This document shows, one piece after another, positions 10,640 to 22,225 of a stretch of 64,000 nucleotides of DNA. The notes under the pieces were generated by a model, which did no database searches, was not told the origin of the DNA, and saw only the letters and a list, made by a program, of their open reading frames with translations. Every line of letters starts with the position of its first letter. Positions within the stretch are counted from its first letter, which is position 1. A program made the position numbers and the translations under genes. This stretch comes from Metallyticus violacea (Eukaryota > Arthropoda > Insecta > Mantodea > Metallyticidae). The stretch spans positions 68,850,001 through 68,914,000 of the forward strand of contig CM060842.1 in NCBI GenBank assembly GCA_030762175.1. Direction: 5' to 3'.

Positions 10640-11912
10640 CCTTTGTTTAAAAAAGCTCTTGCTTGTAAAAGCAAAATTATTTTAATCTTTACAAACTTGC
10701 ACTGAAGTACCTCAGCATGATAACGAGCGTGGGACCAACATTTCGGCAGCCTTTTGATGTTTCATATCCTATATTGTTTAAAATTTGGTTTATACAACAA
10801 GAATTCTTTCTAAAACAGCAATTATTCAGAAATATTACTAATTGTGCAAGGTATAGGGCAACAGATACAGCAAATTGTGATTACCCTTAACATTGTATAA
10901 CAAACTTAAATTTACTCGTGCCTCATATTATAAGCATGTGCCGTTTTTTTTAATAGTTAGGCAATTTACTAATAAAGCATGTATAAAAGGTACGTTTAAT
11001 TTCTGAAACCACGTACGTGTGTAATAATATAATAAATTGCTAGCGCTACGGAAATATAGAAGAAGTCTGCTTTAAGATGTTGTAAAATGAGTTTTAATAT
11101 GCTGCTGCAGTTGTAGTCTCCATACGCATATTCCCACAACTGCTTCTCTCTCCCCAGGCACCTGCCATTACGTGGCTGGACTGTGTATTGCGTTAAACAG
11201 TCCTCTCTTTTTACTTAAAGTGGAACAAGAACTTGTTAATTTCTTACCCAGGATATGCTTCAATTTCTTTCAGTCTTGTGTGTTTTATTTCTAACTGTGA
11301 ATTGGAGTGTCTATATAGGATGACAACAAAAATGCTCGACATACCCATTGCATCATTAGATTTGGTCTGTTATTCCTTTAGCTTTGTACTTTTGTAAGGA
11401 TTAAAATGTGTTTTTTTCCTCCAATTTTTATGTATAAAGATGTGTATTGCATGGTAATCAATATTTGATTCCTTATTAGCTATGCCATCAAGTAATAAAG
11501 CAATGCAATGGACACAAGTAACAAAACACGTGTTAGAAGTTTAAATATAGTTCCTGAGTTAAGAATGTAAATATAATGCAAAGGCAAATATCACTTTGCA
11601 TTTAAAGGAAAAAATACATTCAAAAGATCCAGCTACTTTTTTTATATTTGCTAGAAGTTCAAATGATAAAAAAAACAGCCAAAATTAACTATGAAAGAAA
11701 TTGAAACACAAAACAATGCTTGGGTGGTAGTTTTAGCTATAAACCTTGTCTGTTCGTGTGCCGTTTTACGTCACGGATACTAGGGGGTTACCGCAGCCTC
11801 CCCTTGTCAAGTCCTTGAACGTCATTTTCTAAAATATTTTGTCGATTTAATAGCAGTATTTAATTGTTAATTCGCAAATATAATTAGGCAGTTGACTCTT
11901 TTGTTTGTAAAT

Positions 11913-11915
<3 letters not shown>
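10640..11915. other. AT-rich, nothing recognised
   Basis: No convincing frame or repeat. A low-complexity T-rich stretch occurs near 11410. Confidence 0.45.

Positions 11916-11953
<38 letters not shown>
11916..11953. repeat. (AT)n microsatellite
   Basis: About 19 uninterrupted TA dinucleotides. Confidence 0.95.
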
Positions 11954-11956
<3 letters not shown>

Positions 11957-12536
11957 TCAATTAGCTCCATGAGTGTGTGTGAACTTTATTTAGAACTTCC
12001 CTGATAAATGTGCTGCTTTCAGAAATGCAATTCACGATAGTGTGGATCTACTAGTTCATGTAAAAAAGCGAAAAGGTGAATATTAGCGCGGGAAATACTG
12101 TAAGAAATAGGGACAAATCATGAACAATATGACCCCTAAAATCAGCACTAGTGAGGGTTCGGGATGGGAATTAAAAAAATTATCATGGAAATGAAAAAAT
12201 ATTGCAATAGTCGAGATTATTACTGTCATCCATAAAGTGTTTTCCGTTACTTACGTGAGATAATTCCGTAAGGAAAAATTATAATATATAATTAGGAAGT
12301 GAGTTGAACACGCTTAATAGCTGAGAGGTAAAACACGCGTGAGCAAACGACTTTTATTACTAAAGAGCTGTGCATCAAATGAGGGTGGGTTATAAATGTG
12401 TTGAACAGAAGTGAAAAGGAACATTAACCATCAGTTGAAGTGAGGAATAAACAGAGCAATGAAAGACACTTGCAAGAAAGATATTAGAAGGACAAAGCAG
12501 GGTTACTGGGAGTCCAAACTTAACGCGGACATTTAA

Positions 12537-13581
12537 GGGGAGGGGGTACTATCTCCTAATGTTAATTTTGTCATGTTTAGGTACATATTGCATAAGAATC
12601 AGATTTGTGAAATTTGGTACTCACATTAGTGAATATGTTTACTGACTTTTAATTGCATTAGTGTGTATGAAAATGTGTTTTATAGATGTTTTCTAAATTA
12701 TACATTTTATATATTTTAAGATGGTTTAATTTAATAACTAATACTTTTTGAGATAGGAGTACAAAAACCAATATATTAAATATACCTTTTATAGTAACCA
12801 ATTAAAATTTCATGTTCCTATCATAAGTACATTCTGAATTACTATAGGTTTTGTTTAAACACAACTTTGCAAAAAATTAAAATAAAGAAAAAACACACAA
12901 TGCTGTCACATGCATAACAGAAGTTGCATTTTACTAAATTATTCACAGACCTTGAGAGAAAATTCAAATTTATTGTATAGTTACCACTTGTTACTCTTCT
13001 GGGTCACTTATTTCTGAACTATCATTATACACACTAGAACTAGAAAACAATTTTCTTTTACAGGTGTTTGCATCAGTTGATTCAACATATGACTACCCTA
13101 ACCTAAGCCCGTACCCATCTTGCAGATTTACATTCTCCACATTAATATAACCTATAGGTATATGCACTTATTTTCAGATTTGCTTTACCTCTTCCAGCAC
13201 CTTTTCCCCGCTTTTTGAATAAACGTTTATCTCTTGGTAGTTTGCAAGCTTTTCCATCTTGTTTGAACAAAACTAATTGGAAATGACAACAGGAAGCTGA
13301 AACAGTTGACAATCTGTGAGCGTCCATCAGTGTGGAAAATACAAAAATATCCCTACCAGAGGGAAAATTTATCTGAGTCTGGCAATTTCAAAATACAACT
13401 GAAATATTTTGAAGTAGGAAATACAGCATAATAAGGGCCAGTGTCTCCATTTGAGACATGACTTTTAAACGCATTTAAACATTCTTAAGTACCATCTGAT
13501 GTATTATAAAGTAAACTATTAATAATGTAAATATGAAAAAAATGTAATGTATTTTTAACATATTCGCTATACCACCTCCCC
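12537..13581. mobile_element. Candidate TIR element with GGGGAGG ends
   Basis: The left end reads GGGGAGGGGGTA. The right end, reverse complemented, reads GGGGAGGTGGTA, so 11 of 12 bases match. The left flank is TTAA and the right flank TTAC, consistent with a 4-bp TTAA duplication carrying one substitution. The interior (about 1045 bp) has a 61-codon minus-strand frame (13142-13327) with a basic tract around KRLFKKRGKGAGRGKANLK, which I cannot place. The ends might belong to a cut-and-paste family with TTAA targets, but the short TIR leaves chance open. Confidence 0.4.
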
Positions 13582-13585
13582 TTAC

Positions 13586-14189
13586 TGCGGTTTGTGAAGC
13601 TATGTAATTCTGCCGTACACATATTCCCTAAAGCATTGTAACCAGTTTACCGATCGTGTATTTTACCATTGTATTTTGTAAGTGTGTTTTCCTAGATTAG
13701 TTACCACTATGAGGCTCAACATTGGATAACGCGGATTCAAAAATTCTTGCAGAAAGCATTATCCTTAAATAGTCGATACTTACGTCTCCCGTCAGCGAAA
13801 AACAATGTATTCTAATAATAAATGTTTGGATATAATGTAGTGGCATAGTAATATAGAGAAGTTACGAAAACGGTAAAAAGATTAAGGTATAAGGTTCTAT
13901 CAGACCACATTGATAGCTGTAGGTGTATTTTTATTGTTATAAAATTCTACACACACATTACAAATATATTTTATGCATGGGTCCCATACCATACACGTTA
14001 TGCATGATACACAACTAAAAAGATGGAAAAAATAATAAAAATATTAATAACTAAATAAACAATACAAATGAGAAAAATTATATTTAAAGATATATGAATG
14101 GAAGCATGTTACATATTATTTATAATTACACTAATTTATGTGTTTTAATCAAAAAATACATTGCTTCTAGATTCGCGCACTTTAGCCAG
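13586..14189. other. AT-rich, nothing recognised
   Basis: No frame or repeat that I can support. Confidence 0.45.
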
Positions 14190-14950
14190 GAAAATGTCCA
14201 TATTCAATATATTAGCTTGATTCACAAAGAGGTCCCAGTATGCCATCGACCTCTAATAGCCTTAAAAAGGTTTTCAGAAAACAGTGTTGTTCTCAGGTGT
14301 TTCCAGTGACATTCGGTAATAATATGGACCCATTTCTCTTTCCGTCCACAAAATAAGCAAATTCTCCTTCCAGAACTATCCGTTATTTTTTTTATCCTTT
14401 CAACTTTCCAGTCTAAACCAGGTTATATTTGATCTCGCCTTTCTCCCTAGAACAAGCACACGTATCTCTTTACCCCAGATTAATTTAATTTCATTCAAAA
14501 GCCTCAGGGAGACTTTCGTTTTGTATTCTGCCTCGATTTCTTGCTTGCTGATACCCTCTAGCCTTGTTTTAACCATCTTCCGTACAATGCAATTAATAAT
14601 TGCCCCATGCCGATTTCTCTGAGTCCTCCTTCCACCTCTGCATCCCAAAACACCGCCACGGGTGGCCGAGGTCGTTAAGGCACGGACTCGTGAGCGGGAG
14701 GTCTGGGTTCAATACCGCCAGGACCGTCTTCCCTGATCAGTGTCCATCGCCTGTGGCGCCTCTGTAGCAAAAACGGGCGTTAAACACTATTCATTCATTC
14801 ATATCCCAAAACGTTGGTGTTATATGTTGTATTTAGTGTCTATAGCATTTAGCGCGAAGTTTGGACTGGTCTCCATGCATTATTCAAGCCAGTATTTCAC
14901 CGCCCTTGTTTTACTATTAACCGTACCTTCAAAACAAACCCCTACATAAA
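14190..14950 (-). pseudogene. LINE ORF2 C-terminal remnant, split by a SINE
   Basis: Reading the minus strand from 14950: VNSKTRAVKYWLE and METSPNFALNAIDTKYNI (the conserved 'KYW' region after the RT thumb), then the SINE at 14652-14802. Then follows an 82-codon frame containing VKTRLEGISKQEI and LLNEIKLIWGKEIR. After a frameshift comes ICLFCGRKEKWVHIITEC, a C-x2-C-x7-H-x4-C knuckle. This order matches the C-terminal part of insect non-LTR retrotransposon ORF2. The RT catalytic core is not visible. The knuckle spacing is identical to that at 10325-10460, so the two probably belong to one lineage. Confidence 0.7.
14652..14802 (+). mobile_element. SINE S1, internally deleted copy with TSD
   Basis: It begins ccgccacgGGTGGCCGAGG with a tRNA-Leu/Ser-like head (A-box-like TGGCCGAGG, B-box-like GGTTCAATACC). 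After gaccgtc it jumps straight to the 3' end shared with the other S1 copies (cagtgtccatcgcctgtgg, then aaaacgggcgttaaacac), so about 130 bp of the body is missing. The tail is (ATTC)n. It is flanked by the direct repeat ATCCCAAAAC at 14642-14651 and 14803-14812. It is inserted in the LINE described at 14190-14950. Confidence 0.9.
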
Positions 14951-17194
14951 TCTTACTAATAAATGTAACCGTTATTGCGTTACTGTTTTAAATACTGTAA
15001 ACGTTCGAAAGCTAAAAGAATGTGTATAGAAGCGTGCAAAATACCACGACAGCCTGAATTTTCGTTGTTTAACTATCATTCACTATATTTCTCGCAATCT
15101 TTAAGCTACAATTTCCATAGCCGAAAGAGCACCTAACTTCCATTATTTCAGCTTTGAATTGTATGACACTTTTCTGCGTTTCAGTATCCACACAAACATT
15201 TTAATGTACATTTTTTTTCATACTGAAGAGTTTTCGACTACTGAAATAGAAAAATGAATTATGTTACTGTGTATCCCTCCTTCCAAGTAACAAATTACTA
15301 GCCTTAGGTTCATTTCTCAATGTTTTACTACCACAGCTTTATTATAACAGGTTTTGGTCATTCTTGCCTAAATTACCAGAACGTTTCTTCTCGAGAAAGG
15401 TTAAGACCAGGTACCAATAAAATCAATATGCTAACTTTCGGCAAGGTTCAAAGTTATCTCAAGATTTATTTCAGCTGTTTCCAATTTCTTAGACTTCAAC
15501 ATTCTTTCCTCCTGAAGAAAAGGATGAACTGTGAACTGTATAAAATTCCATGCCCATTCGGTCGTCGTCTTTGAGTAGTGTGTTAGTGTTTTGTTCTTCG
15601 TACGCCTGACTGAAATCTTAAGTACTATCTGAGCTAATTATAATTTTTGTAATGCATCATATGATGACAGAGTAGATATTTATAGGTATTAACTCGTTTG
15701 CTTTATGAGCATGTCCAAAAACGATTTACTCGCTTCTATAGACAGTTGAGCCTCTAGCTATTGTTTTTCTGCAGCCAGATATCGTTGTTCACAATGAACG
15801 ATAGTTTTGTGTGTCCCATATGAAGGCCCAAAGCACCAGAAGTCATTATATGACATCCGCAACAGACAAAGCGTGGGGGGTATAAAAAACAACGGCTGGA
15901 TTCATGCTCGTAGTCACGTTCGATAGTGTGCAGACTAGAATTCCTGATGGCGCCGTACAGAAAAACATAAATAACTTGTGCGAACCATATCATGTTCGGC
16001 ACATTCGTTTATTTTACATAATAAACGCGATAAATTCTCTGGGTAATGTTTTATAAACCAAATTTTGGCCTAAGATAGCATTACTATTCCTAATCTACTG
16101 CTAAGTGGATGTTTCAATATAATTAATCCTAAATAGCTTCACTGAGTAATTTATTCCAAAAGTACCTTCATCTTTTTCAGTATATCTTTCCAAATGTTAC
16201 TTATTTCATGTATGTCATCAGTTAGATGTACTTCCAAAATTACTCTAGGGATAAATGAGGTGAAATATTTTATGCTTATCAAGTACCCTTACTCTGTATC
16301 TACTCAGAAAAACACATTTTTGAACTTGTTTTAAGGAGCTTTTAGTACTTTTTCAATATTATTTCAATAGCAGTTGTAGTATAGTATATTAGTATTATTT
16401 CAATATTGCATTACCAAATCTGCATAAATTACAAATATGATTTTTTGTTAACACAACGTAGTCAAAAAAAATCAAAAAAAAAATCATTAAATTATTAAAT
16501 AGTTCTCGGTGTAACACTATTTCCCAGAAAAATCTTGAAAAGTATTTGCGTTGGGAGTGAATGTTTTCACAACATAAAAAGAGCCTAACATATTATATGG
16601 TTTACTTTTCCATAAATGGCACCCATATAGCAACCAAATCGGAATTTTCATTTGCAGAAACACTAAATTAGTGAAAAAATTACAATTATTAATTTTTAGT
16701 GAGACCTATACTGTATTATTATACAAAATGGTACAAATATTTACAATTCATATGATTAGAAGCATAATGTTAAAACATATTATTAGTATAATATATATTC
16801 TGCTTCTCAAACCTATTTTTTATGAAAGTTATTTAAAAGTGTGACTTTCAACAGACAATATGACTATATTTCATAACAAGTTCTGCAGAAGCTTTAGAAA
16901 TATGAAGGTATTTTTGAAAATAATTTTGAATATCAAAATATGATCATTCATTAACAACTCATTTATAAGTAAAATATGTGTATATTTTGATTGATATCCT
17001 ATTTGCAACTGCAGCTTCATCTTTTTTAGTTTGAGCGCAAAATGGCTTTCTGTTGAGTCCATGTTGGTGACGATAACTTGAGCTGAGGTAAAATTTCCTG
17101 ACCTTTTGCTATTATAATATAAACAAAAAGAGAAATGTGGAAATAAGACGTTCCTTAAGATATTTTTAGGCACTAAAGGCTTTTGGTCTGTCGC
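14951..17194. other. No recognised feature
   Basis: AT-rich with small frames (for example 15320-15574 plus and 15754-16002 minus) that match nothing I know. Upstream LINE sequence may continue leftover past 14950, but I cannot see it. Confidence 0.45.
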
Positions 17195-17400
17195 AGGCAG
17201 CGACCGCTGCGATTTCTATGTCCGTCTTGCGACATCATTGCTAGAACACAATTAAAGGAATGCATATATCAGCACACTGCATCACCGGCGGTTTGATCAG
17301 AGGGCTCTATCTCTCTATCAGGCAGCTTCCCAATTGTCCTCGTGAGGCTGGTTGGACCCAATTCCAGACTTCCCTAAATTATAAAAGTTATAATTAGGTT
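17195..17400 (-). repeat. Dispersed insect repeat (ACGAGGACAATTGGG type)
   Basis: On the minus strand the segment contains agcctcACGAGGACAATTG, then gggaagctgcctgatagag, then gatgcagtgtgctgatata. The order resembles a dispersed repeat I associate with orthopteroid insects, with a phrase like 'cgaggacaattgaggagcta' followed by 'gtgtgctgaccacatgcc'. A shorter relative lies at 33690-33800. There is no coding content. The identification is from memory of a pattern, not a search. Confidence 0.4.
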
Positions 17401-18836
17401 TCCCGGGTAGAACCGGCCCCTCCCGAACAGTAGTCAGCAACGCTAAAACCATAAGTTGATATAAAATACTTGAGGAATTAACATATCATACAATCTTAAA
17501 ATGTAGGCATAAATAGGAAATAGAGCAAAATCAATGAAGAAACGAAAGAGTCTTGGAATAACTCTTATTGCCAATTATGATGTGAACTTAATCCCTGTTA
17601 AAATTAGACTTTTTGTTACATTCCGGTTTTCTTTGCACTCAGCTCAAAGAGCAAATATTATAGGACAACTTTAGCCTTTTAGATGTCAGATTTCATTATT
17701 GAAAAAATTAAAATGCACCATCCTCCAGTTCTAAGAAGTTGACGAATTATTCTAATAGTAAATATATTGAAAAACAATTTAACGGGGTACTTCAATATTC
17801 TCGTGTTGAAGATATGACATAGTTAAGATCGACTACATAGATCGAGGTAGAATTCAAATCTACCAACAAGATGGACTTACATCTCTTCCTAAAAGTTGCT
17901 GAGCTGAGGTAAAGGAATGATCGTTGTTAAAATTTATAACAACTCGACTGCTTAATATAAGGAATAGTATAAAAACGACAAAGAAAACAATGGAACAGGA
18001 CTCTGAGGAGTAAGGAACATACCTTTTTTATCGTTGATGGAAATAGTATCCCGATAAAAAGCACACATAACTTTCATTTTTAGAGAGAAATGCCTATCCT
18101 ACTTCAATATATATATATACAAGAAAGTTGGTTAAGAGTGGGTAAAGGTTGAATTTGGTAAGGCTTCGTTAGATTGCTCTGGTGTATATCTGAAAATAGT
18201 TGCTGAGATAAGGTAAACTTCTTCCCCATGCAGTCTTAAGAGATTACACCCTCCCTTTTCCCATCTCTTTTCCTGCTTTAGTCCTCAAAACTTCATCTAT
18301 TGAATCCATTATACATAATACATTCAAAGAAATATCTTGCAACTGAAGAGACAACTTGGAAAGTAGAAGTGTTGAAGACAAACTTGAGGAATACAATCCG
18401 GAGTCAGGTAGTATACATACAGAGCTATGCTATACATTCCGGTTACGACATGAGATATTTCTCTTATCAACTTAGCAAACGTTGTATGTACATTGCTTTG
18501 TGAAATACGATTTAGCATTGCCGGTAATATCACATATAATACTGTGTAGTGCAAAGATTTGTAGTTTTACAACAAAACAGAAAAAAAGTTATTATGCATT
18601 ATTGATGGAAAATTATGTATTGCTTTTCCATTATTGCATATTGACACGCTCTACAAAAGAAGGCAGCCTTACGGGGATTTACTAACTGAAAGAAAAACTA
18701 CACGACTAGGAAAATGAAAGAAAGAACATTTGTTAAATTTGACAATTGCAATTCACTGTGGCTTTATCGCAGATTACCAAGAAGAGTTAAATATAACTAT
18801 TTAGGCTTTCGCGGCAGGCGTTAATCCAATAAAATT
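17401..18836. other. No recognised feature
   Basis: AT-rich. Small overlapping frames at 18300-18685 have no family resemblance. Confidence 0.45.
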
Positions 18837-19052
18837 ATGTTTCCGGGCTTATTGGCCGTGGTCCAAAAGATGTAAACACACCTGGCGTTTCGCCCGTCAC
18901 TCCCTCGGGCATCTTCAAAGGATATGACTATCTTGACTTGAGCTACAGTAATCGAGTGGTGATAGTCATATCTTCTGAAGATGCCGGACGGAGTGACGGG
19001 CGAAACGTCAGGTGTGTTTACATCTTTTGGACCACGGAAGTCCGGAAACATC
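18837..19052. repeat. Large palindrome with Penelope/hammerhead-like core
   Basis: The left arm (about 18837-18932) is the reverse complement of the right arm (about 18961-19052) with a few mismatches. The 28-bp loop lies at 18933-18960. Each arm, read toward its outer end, has the order CTGAAGATGCC or TTGAAGATGCCC, a spacer with gagtgac, GGGCGAAACG[T/C]C, then AGGTGTGTTTACATCTTTTG. The CUGANGA...GAAAC...GUC order is that of hammerhead ribozyme cores, which are known in the pseudo-LTRs of Penelope-like elements. In the left arm GCCCG and CGGGC can form a perfect stem II, but one extra base lies between CUGAAGA and stem II, so a functional fold is uncertain. No Penelope reverse transcriptase or GIY-YIG domain was found nearby. 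Confidence 0.6.
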
Positions 19053-20107
19053 ATTTCATTGGAAGAAGAGTTAAAACTATTACAACCTGATGTAAATGAC
19101 TTTCACGTGTTCTTGAACTGGAGGGAAGAATGGACGCCAGCTACACCCGAAATACCGCTGCAAGGAAGATGCGACACCACGCCCGTTACGCTTGGAGGTC
19201 TTACACAAACTGTTTTACTGCTTTCTTTAGGTTAGAAACCCTTGCTCATATTTAATTATAAGACCTTTGTTTCCATAAATTTCTACGTCATATGAGAAAC
19301 GGAAGTTTTATATAAGGGATGATTTCTCCAATAATGCTAAGACACCAAATACTCTACAATAATTTAAATAGCAGATGTGCCACAAATCTGCCAAACTTAA
19401 CTGATACTTTGAGCAGCTTAAAGCACAGCCATAACATTTTCTTTATATATTATATATAGCTGAAAAGCACGCAGTTATTTACTATAAAGTATATATATTA
19501 ATAGAATAGGGGGATAAATTTATTATATTATAGAATGTTAATATTAATTTCTTTTTAGTACTGCTTATATTTTATATTTATATTACATAATAAAGTTATA
19601 CACATTATTAGGTATTTATTATTAAACAGTCTTTCTAATTCTCTCTTTATTAGGTTTCAAGGAGAAAATATTAATTTCTAACCTTATTCATGAATTAGAG
19701 GATAAAGAAATTAAAATACCTCTTACCTATAAATTTATCTCAGCGTACCTTCTACAGTCCCGTTCTAGATAATCAGCAACTGCCTGTCTTTATTTCTGTT
19801 CATGACTGATAAGTTAGTCTTTTAACTTTGTAAAATTCCACAATTTACAGTAAGCTAAATCTATGCAATGTGAAGGATAAAGTTGCCTATCATCCACTAT
19901 TGCGATATTCCTTTCCTACTGTTTTCTCATCAACGAAAAGTTTCTTATTGTGTTGTTTTTGGAAGAGCATATTGATGGTGGACAATATCTCCAAGATCTT
20001 AAAAAAAAAAAAAAAAACTGGCCTTATTTCGACTAAAATAATGCGTTTTTAATTCTGTAGGCTCAAGAGCTTTCTGTTGTTAAAACTAGAATTTCGTTTC
20101 GGAAACA
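19053..20107. other. No recognised feature
   Basis: The frame running out of the palindrome to 19235 has no family resemblance. The rest is AT-rich, with an A-run near 20000. Confidence 0.45.
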
Positions 20108-20547
20108 ATGACTCATCTCCACAATTGGTCTCTTCCCGAAAAATTAAGATCCCTAGTTAAAGGTTTCAGTGGGTCTTCTACAACTTTAAATAGAAATTCT
20201 TTTTCCTCTTGTGACAGATATCAAGGAAGATTTTTGGCACCAACTAATTTTATGTCCAGATCATCGACCAGTCTCTGAGAGCAAACAATAGAATCTGTAG
20301 ATTTTTCTTGTAAGTCTGTCACTGTCAATCGCTTGCACGCCGAAACATTTCGGGTGTTTTTGCTTATTGAACGCCTTCCATAAATGAATATCTTTTGACA
20401 GACTTGTAGTGATGTCTGAGATACCTTATCTATTTCTGTGCAAGGCGCTGCTAAATTATTGGAATATATTCCAAAGATAAATGTGTAAGCTTGAAGCTGA
20501 TCTACTCGAAGTGATTGTTCGCGCATGTGCAGTAGATTATACTTCAA
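20108..20547 (-). pseudogene. Unrecognised coding-like stretch with one in-frame stop
   Basis: The minus strand from the ATG at 20547 reads 108 codons and then meets TGA. The same frame continues for about 37 more codons (YLSQEEKEFLFKVVEDPLK, then PLTRDLNFSGRDQLWR). The total open span is thus about 146 codons with one stop that a single C-to-T change from CGA could explain. The content (acidic and basic residues, few low-complexity runs) is more protein-like than the neighbouring frames. I do not recognise the family. It could be a decayed host retrocopy or exon, or an unfamiliar element. A SINE (20576-20865) lies immediately upstream. Confidence 0.3.
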
Positions 20548-20575
20548 CGTTCATGTGCGGTTTTCCGCTCCACCC

Positions 20576-20865
20576 TTGTCGGTCCTGGTGGTGTAGTGGC
20601 AACATATTTGCCTTCCCAACCCAAGATCGTTGGTTCAAACCCGGCCAGGATCGATGGATTTTTTCGAGAGTAAAAATCCTAAATATGGCTTCCTTCGGAA
20701 GGGAAGTAAAGCCGTGGGTCCCGTAAATTTACGGCACAAAAAAGAACCTCAAGCATTAAAAAAGGGGCCTCTGAGCAAAATTTGTCGGCCGTTTCACGCC
20801 CTGATTTGAATGGGACGCTGATGACCTGAGATGTTAAAGAACATCCATAAATAAAATGAATCAAA
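20576..20865 (+). mobile_element. SINE S2, near full-length with TSD
   Basis: The tRNA-like head has an A box (TGGTGTAGTGGCA) and a B box (GGTTCAAACCC). The body carries ttcggaagggaagtaaagcc, then gtaaatttacggcac, then gtttcacgccctgatttgaa. The tail is aataaaatgaatcaaa. It is flanked by a direct repeat of CCGCTCCACCC at 20565-20575 and 20866-20876. Three further copies occur in this window (21890, 30105 and 48521), all on the minus strand. The head most resembles a tRNA with a 'TGGTGTAGTGG' D-arm (Val, Gly, Asp or Glu type). Confidence 0.9.
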
Positions 20866-20959
20866 CCGCTCCACCCCTCTCTCTAATCACGGCTACCTGC
20901 TTGTACAAACTTTTGAGTTGTCACCAGCTCTACATTTGCCCGCGAAGGTGGCAAGACAG

Positions 20960-21780
20960 TTGAATTTAGAGCAACGCATTTTCGTGTGTGAATGTTATTA
21001 CAAATACGAATTAGCTCTTCGTATTCGGAAGTTATCTGGGCAATTGCATCCCAGAGCTGCAATTCACAATCTTTTGAATAAATTTGTTACAACTGGAGCA
21101 GTGCAAAACAAAACAAAAAAAAAAAAACACTGGCGAAGACGTACAGATTTAACAAAATACAAATTAGATTAAATTTGCGCACATCTTAAGCGTTTGCCAA
21201 CAAAATCGCCGCGCTAATTAGTACAAATAGGGATTTCAGTGTCTTCTGCACATATAACAACAAAAGCGCTAAAACTAAAACTTTTCAACTGTACAAGTGT
21301 TCTTGTCTGCAACAACGTGATCCCGTAGCACGTGTGCGTTGTTGTGAGTGGTTTCTTTTATCAGTGACAACGCTTAATCAACCCACAGCTGGTGTCTTTC
21401 CATGACCAGGCGCAGTTTCATAAAAATCTTCATGTAAATATGACCATTTTTTATCATCTGACGGAAGAAGAGAAATTATATGGGCGGTTACAACAAGATT
21501 CTACCACTGCTCATGCAGCAGAGAAGTTCAGAGGTAAAAAAAAAAAAAATAGAATTTTTTGAAGTTAGAGTGACTAGTGCAGCAAATCTAACAGTCTGTG
21601 AGTTTTATTTGTGGAGTAGTCTGAAGGACAAAGTGTACAAAACAAATCCCCACACATTGAAAGAACTCAAAGAAACACACGAAACGTGGTCAAACTAAAT
21701 CGTGTCAATGGGAATGTACTTACTCCGTAAAATGTCTGTTTAGATGAGAGAGGATGGCGTTTCAGGCATTTGCTAAAGGT
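20960..21780 (+). pseudogene. DUF4817/DDE (IS630/Tc1-like) transposase, decayed
   Basis: The N-terminal frame has LNLEQRIFVCECYYKYELAL then AIHNLLNKFVTTGAVQNK, the DUF4817-type helix-turn-helix. Later, in other frames, LTEEEKLYGRLQQDSTTAH (the second catalytic Asp of QQD at about 21497), FYLWSSLKDKVYKTNPHTL and a C-terminal ERGW.FQAFAK-like tail (to about 21778) follow in the expected order. The region between the first catalytic domain and QQD is shortened, and an A-run (21115-21127) breaks the frame. The element is dead. It sits just downstream of an S2 SINE. Confidence 0.8.
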
Positions 21781-21889
21781 AAGCTTTTTTAATTTTTTAT
21801 TTATTGTCGCTTTGACTGCATCTGGACGTCTGCAGATTGGCCTTGAATTCTGTAAGTATAAGTCTGTAGCTTTGAATGGAATGAATGAA

Positions 21890-22191
21890 ATTTTTTATTT
21901 GTTTTATTTACGGACGCTCTTTAATACCTTAGGTCATGAGCGTCCCATTCAACTCAGGGCGTGAAACGACCGACAAATTTTTGCTCAGAGACCTCTTTTT
22001 TCAGGCTTGAGGTTCTTTTTTCGTGCCGTAAATGTACGACACGGGACCCATGGCTTTACTTCCCTTCCAAATGGAAGCCATACTTAGGATATTTACGCCC
22101 GAAAAAAAATCTATCTATCCTGGCCGGGTTTGAACTCGCGATCTTGGGTTTAGAAGGCAAATATGTTTGCCACTACACCACCAGGGCCGAC
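21890..22191 (-). mobile_element. SINE S2, full-length copy
   Basis: In minus-strand orientation the head (ggccctggtggtgtagtggc, B-box-like GAGTTCAAACCC) and the body match the copy at 20576, including ggaagggaagtaaagcc and gtgaaacgg/acc blocks. Poly-A/T-rich tail on the left. No clean duplication was found, because the flanks are simple AATGAAT-like sequence. Confidence 0.85.
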
Positions 22192-22225
22192 TAAACAAAA
22201 TGAATCAAATGAATTAACAATAGCG

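Noticed and set aside
14652..14730. A true tRNA-Leu or tRNA-Ser gene
   Set aside because: The head resembles a tRNA but there is no acceptor-stem closure, and the same head leads into the SINE body in several copies.
20481..20726. 81-codon frame
   Set aside because: Most of it is S2 SINE sequence.
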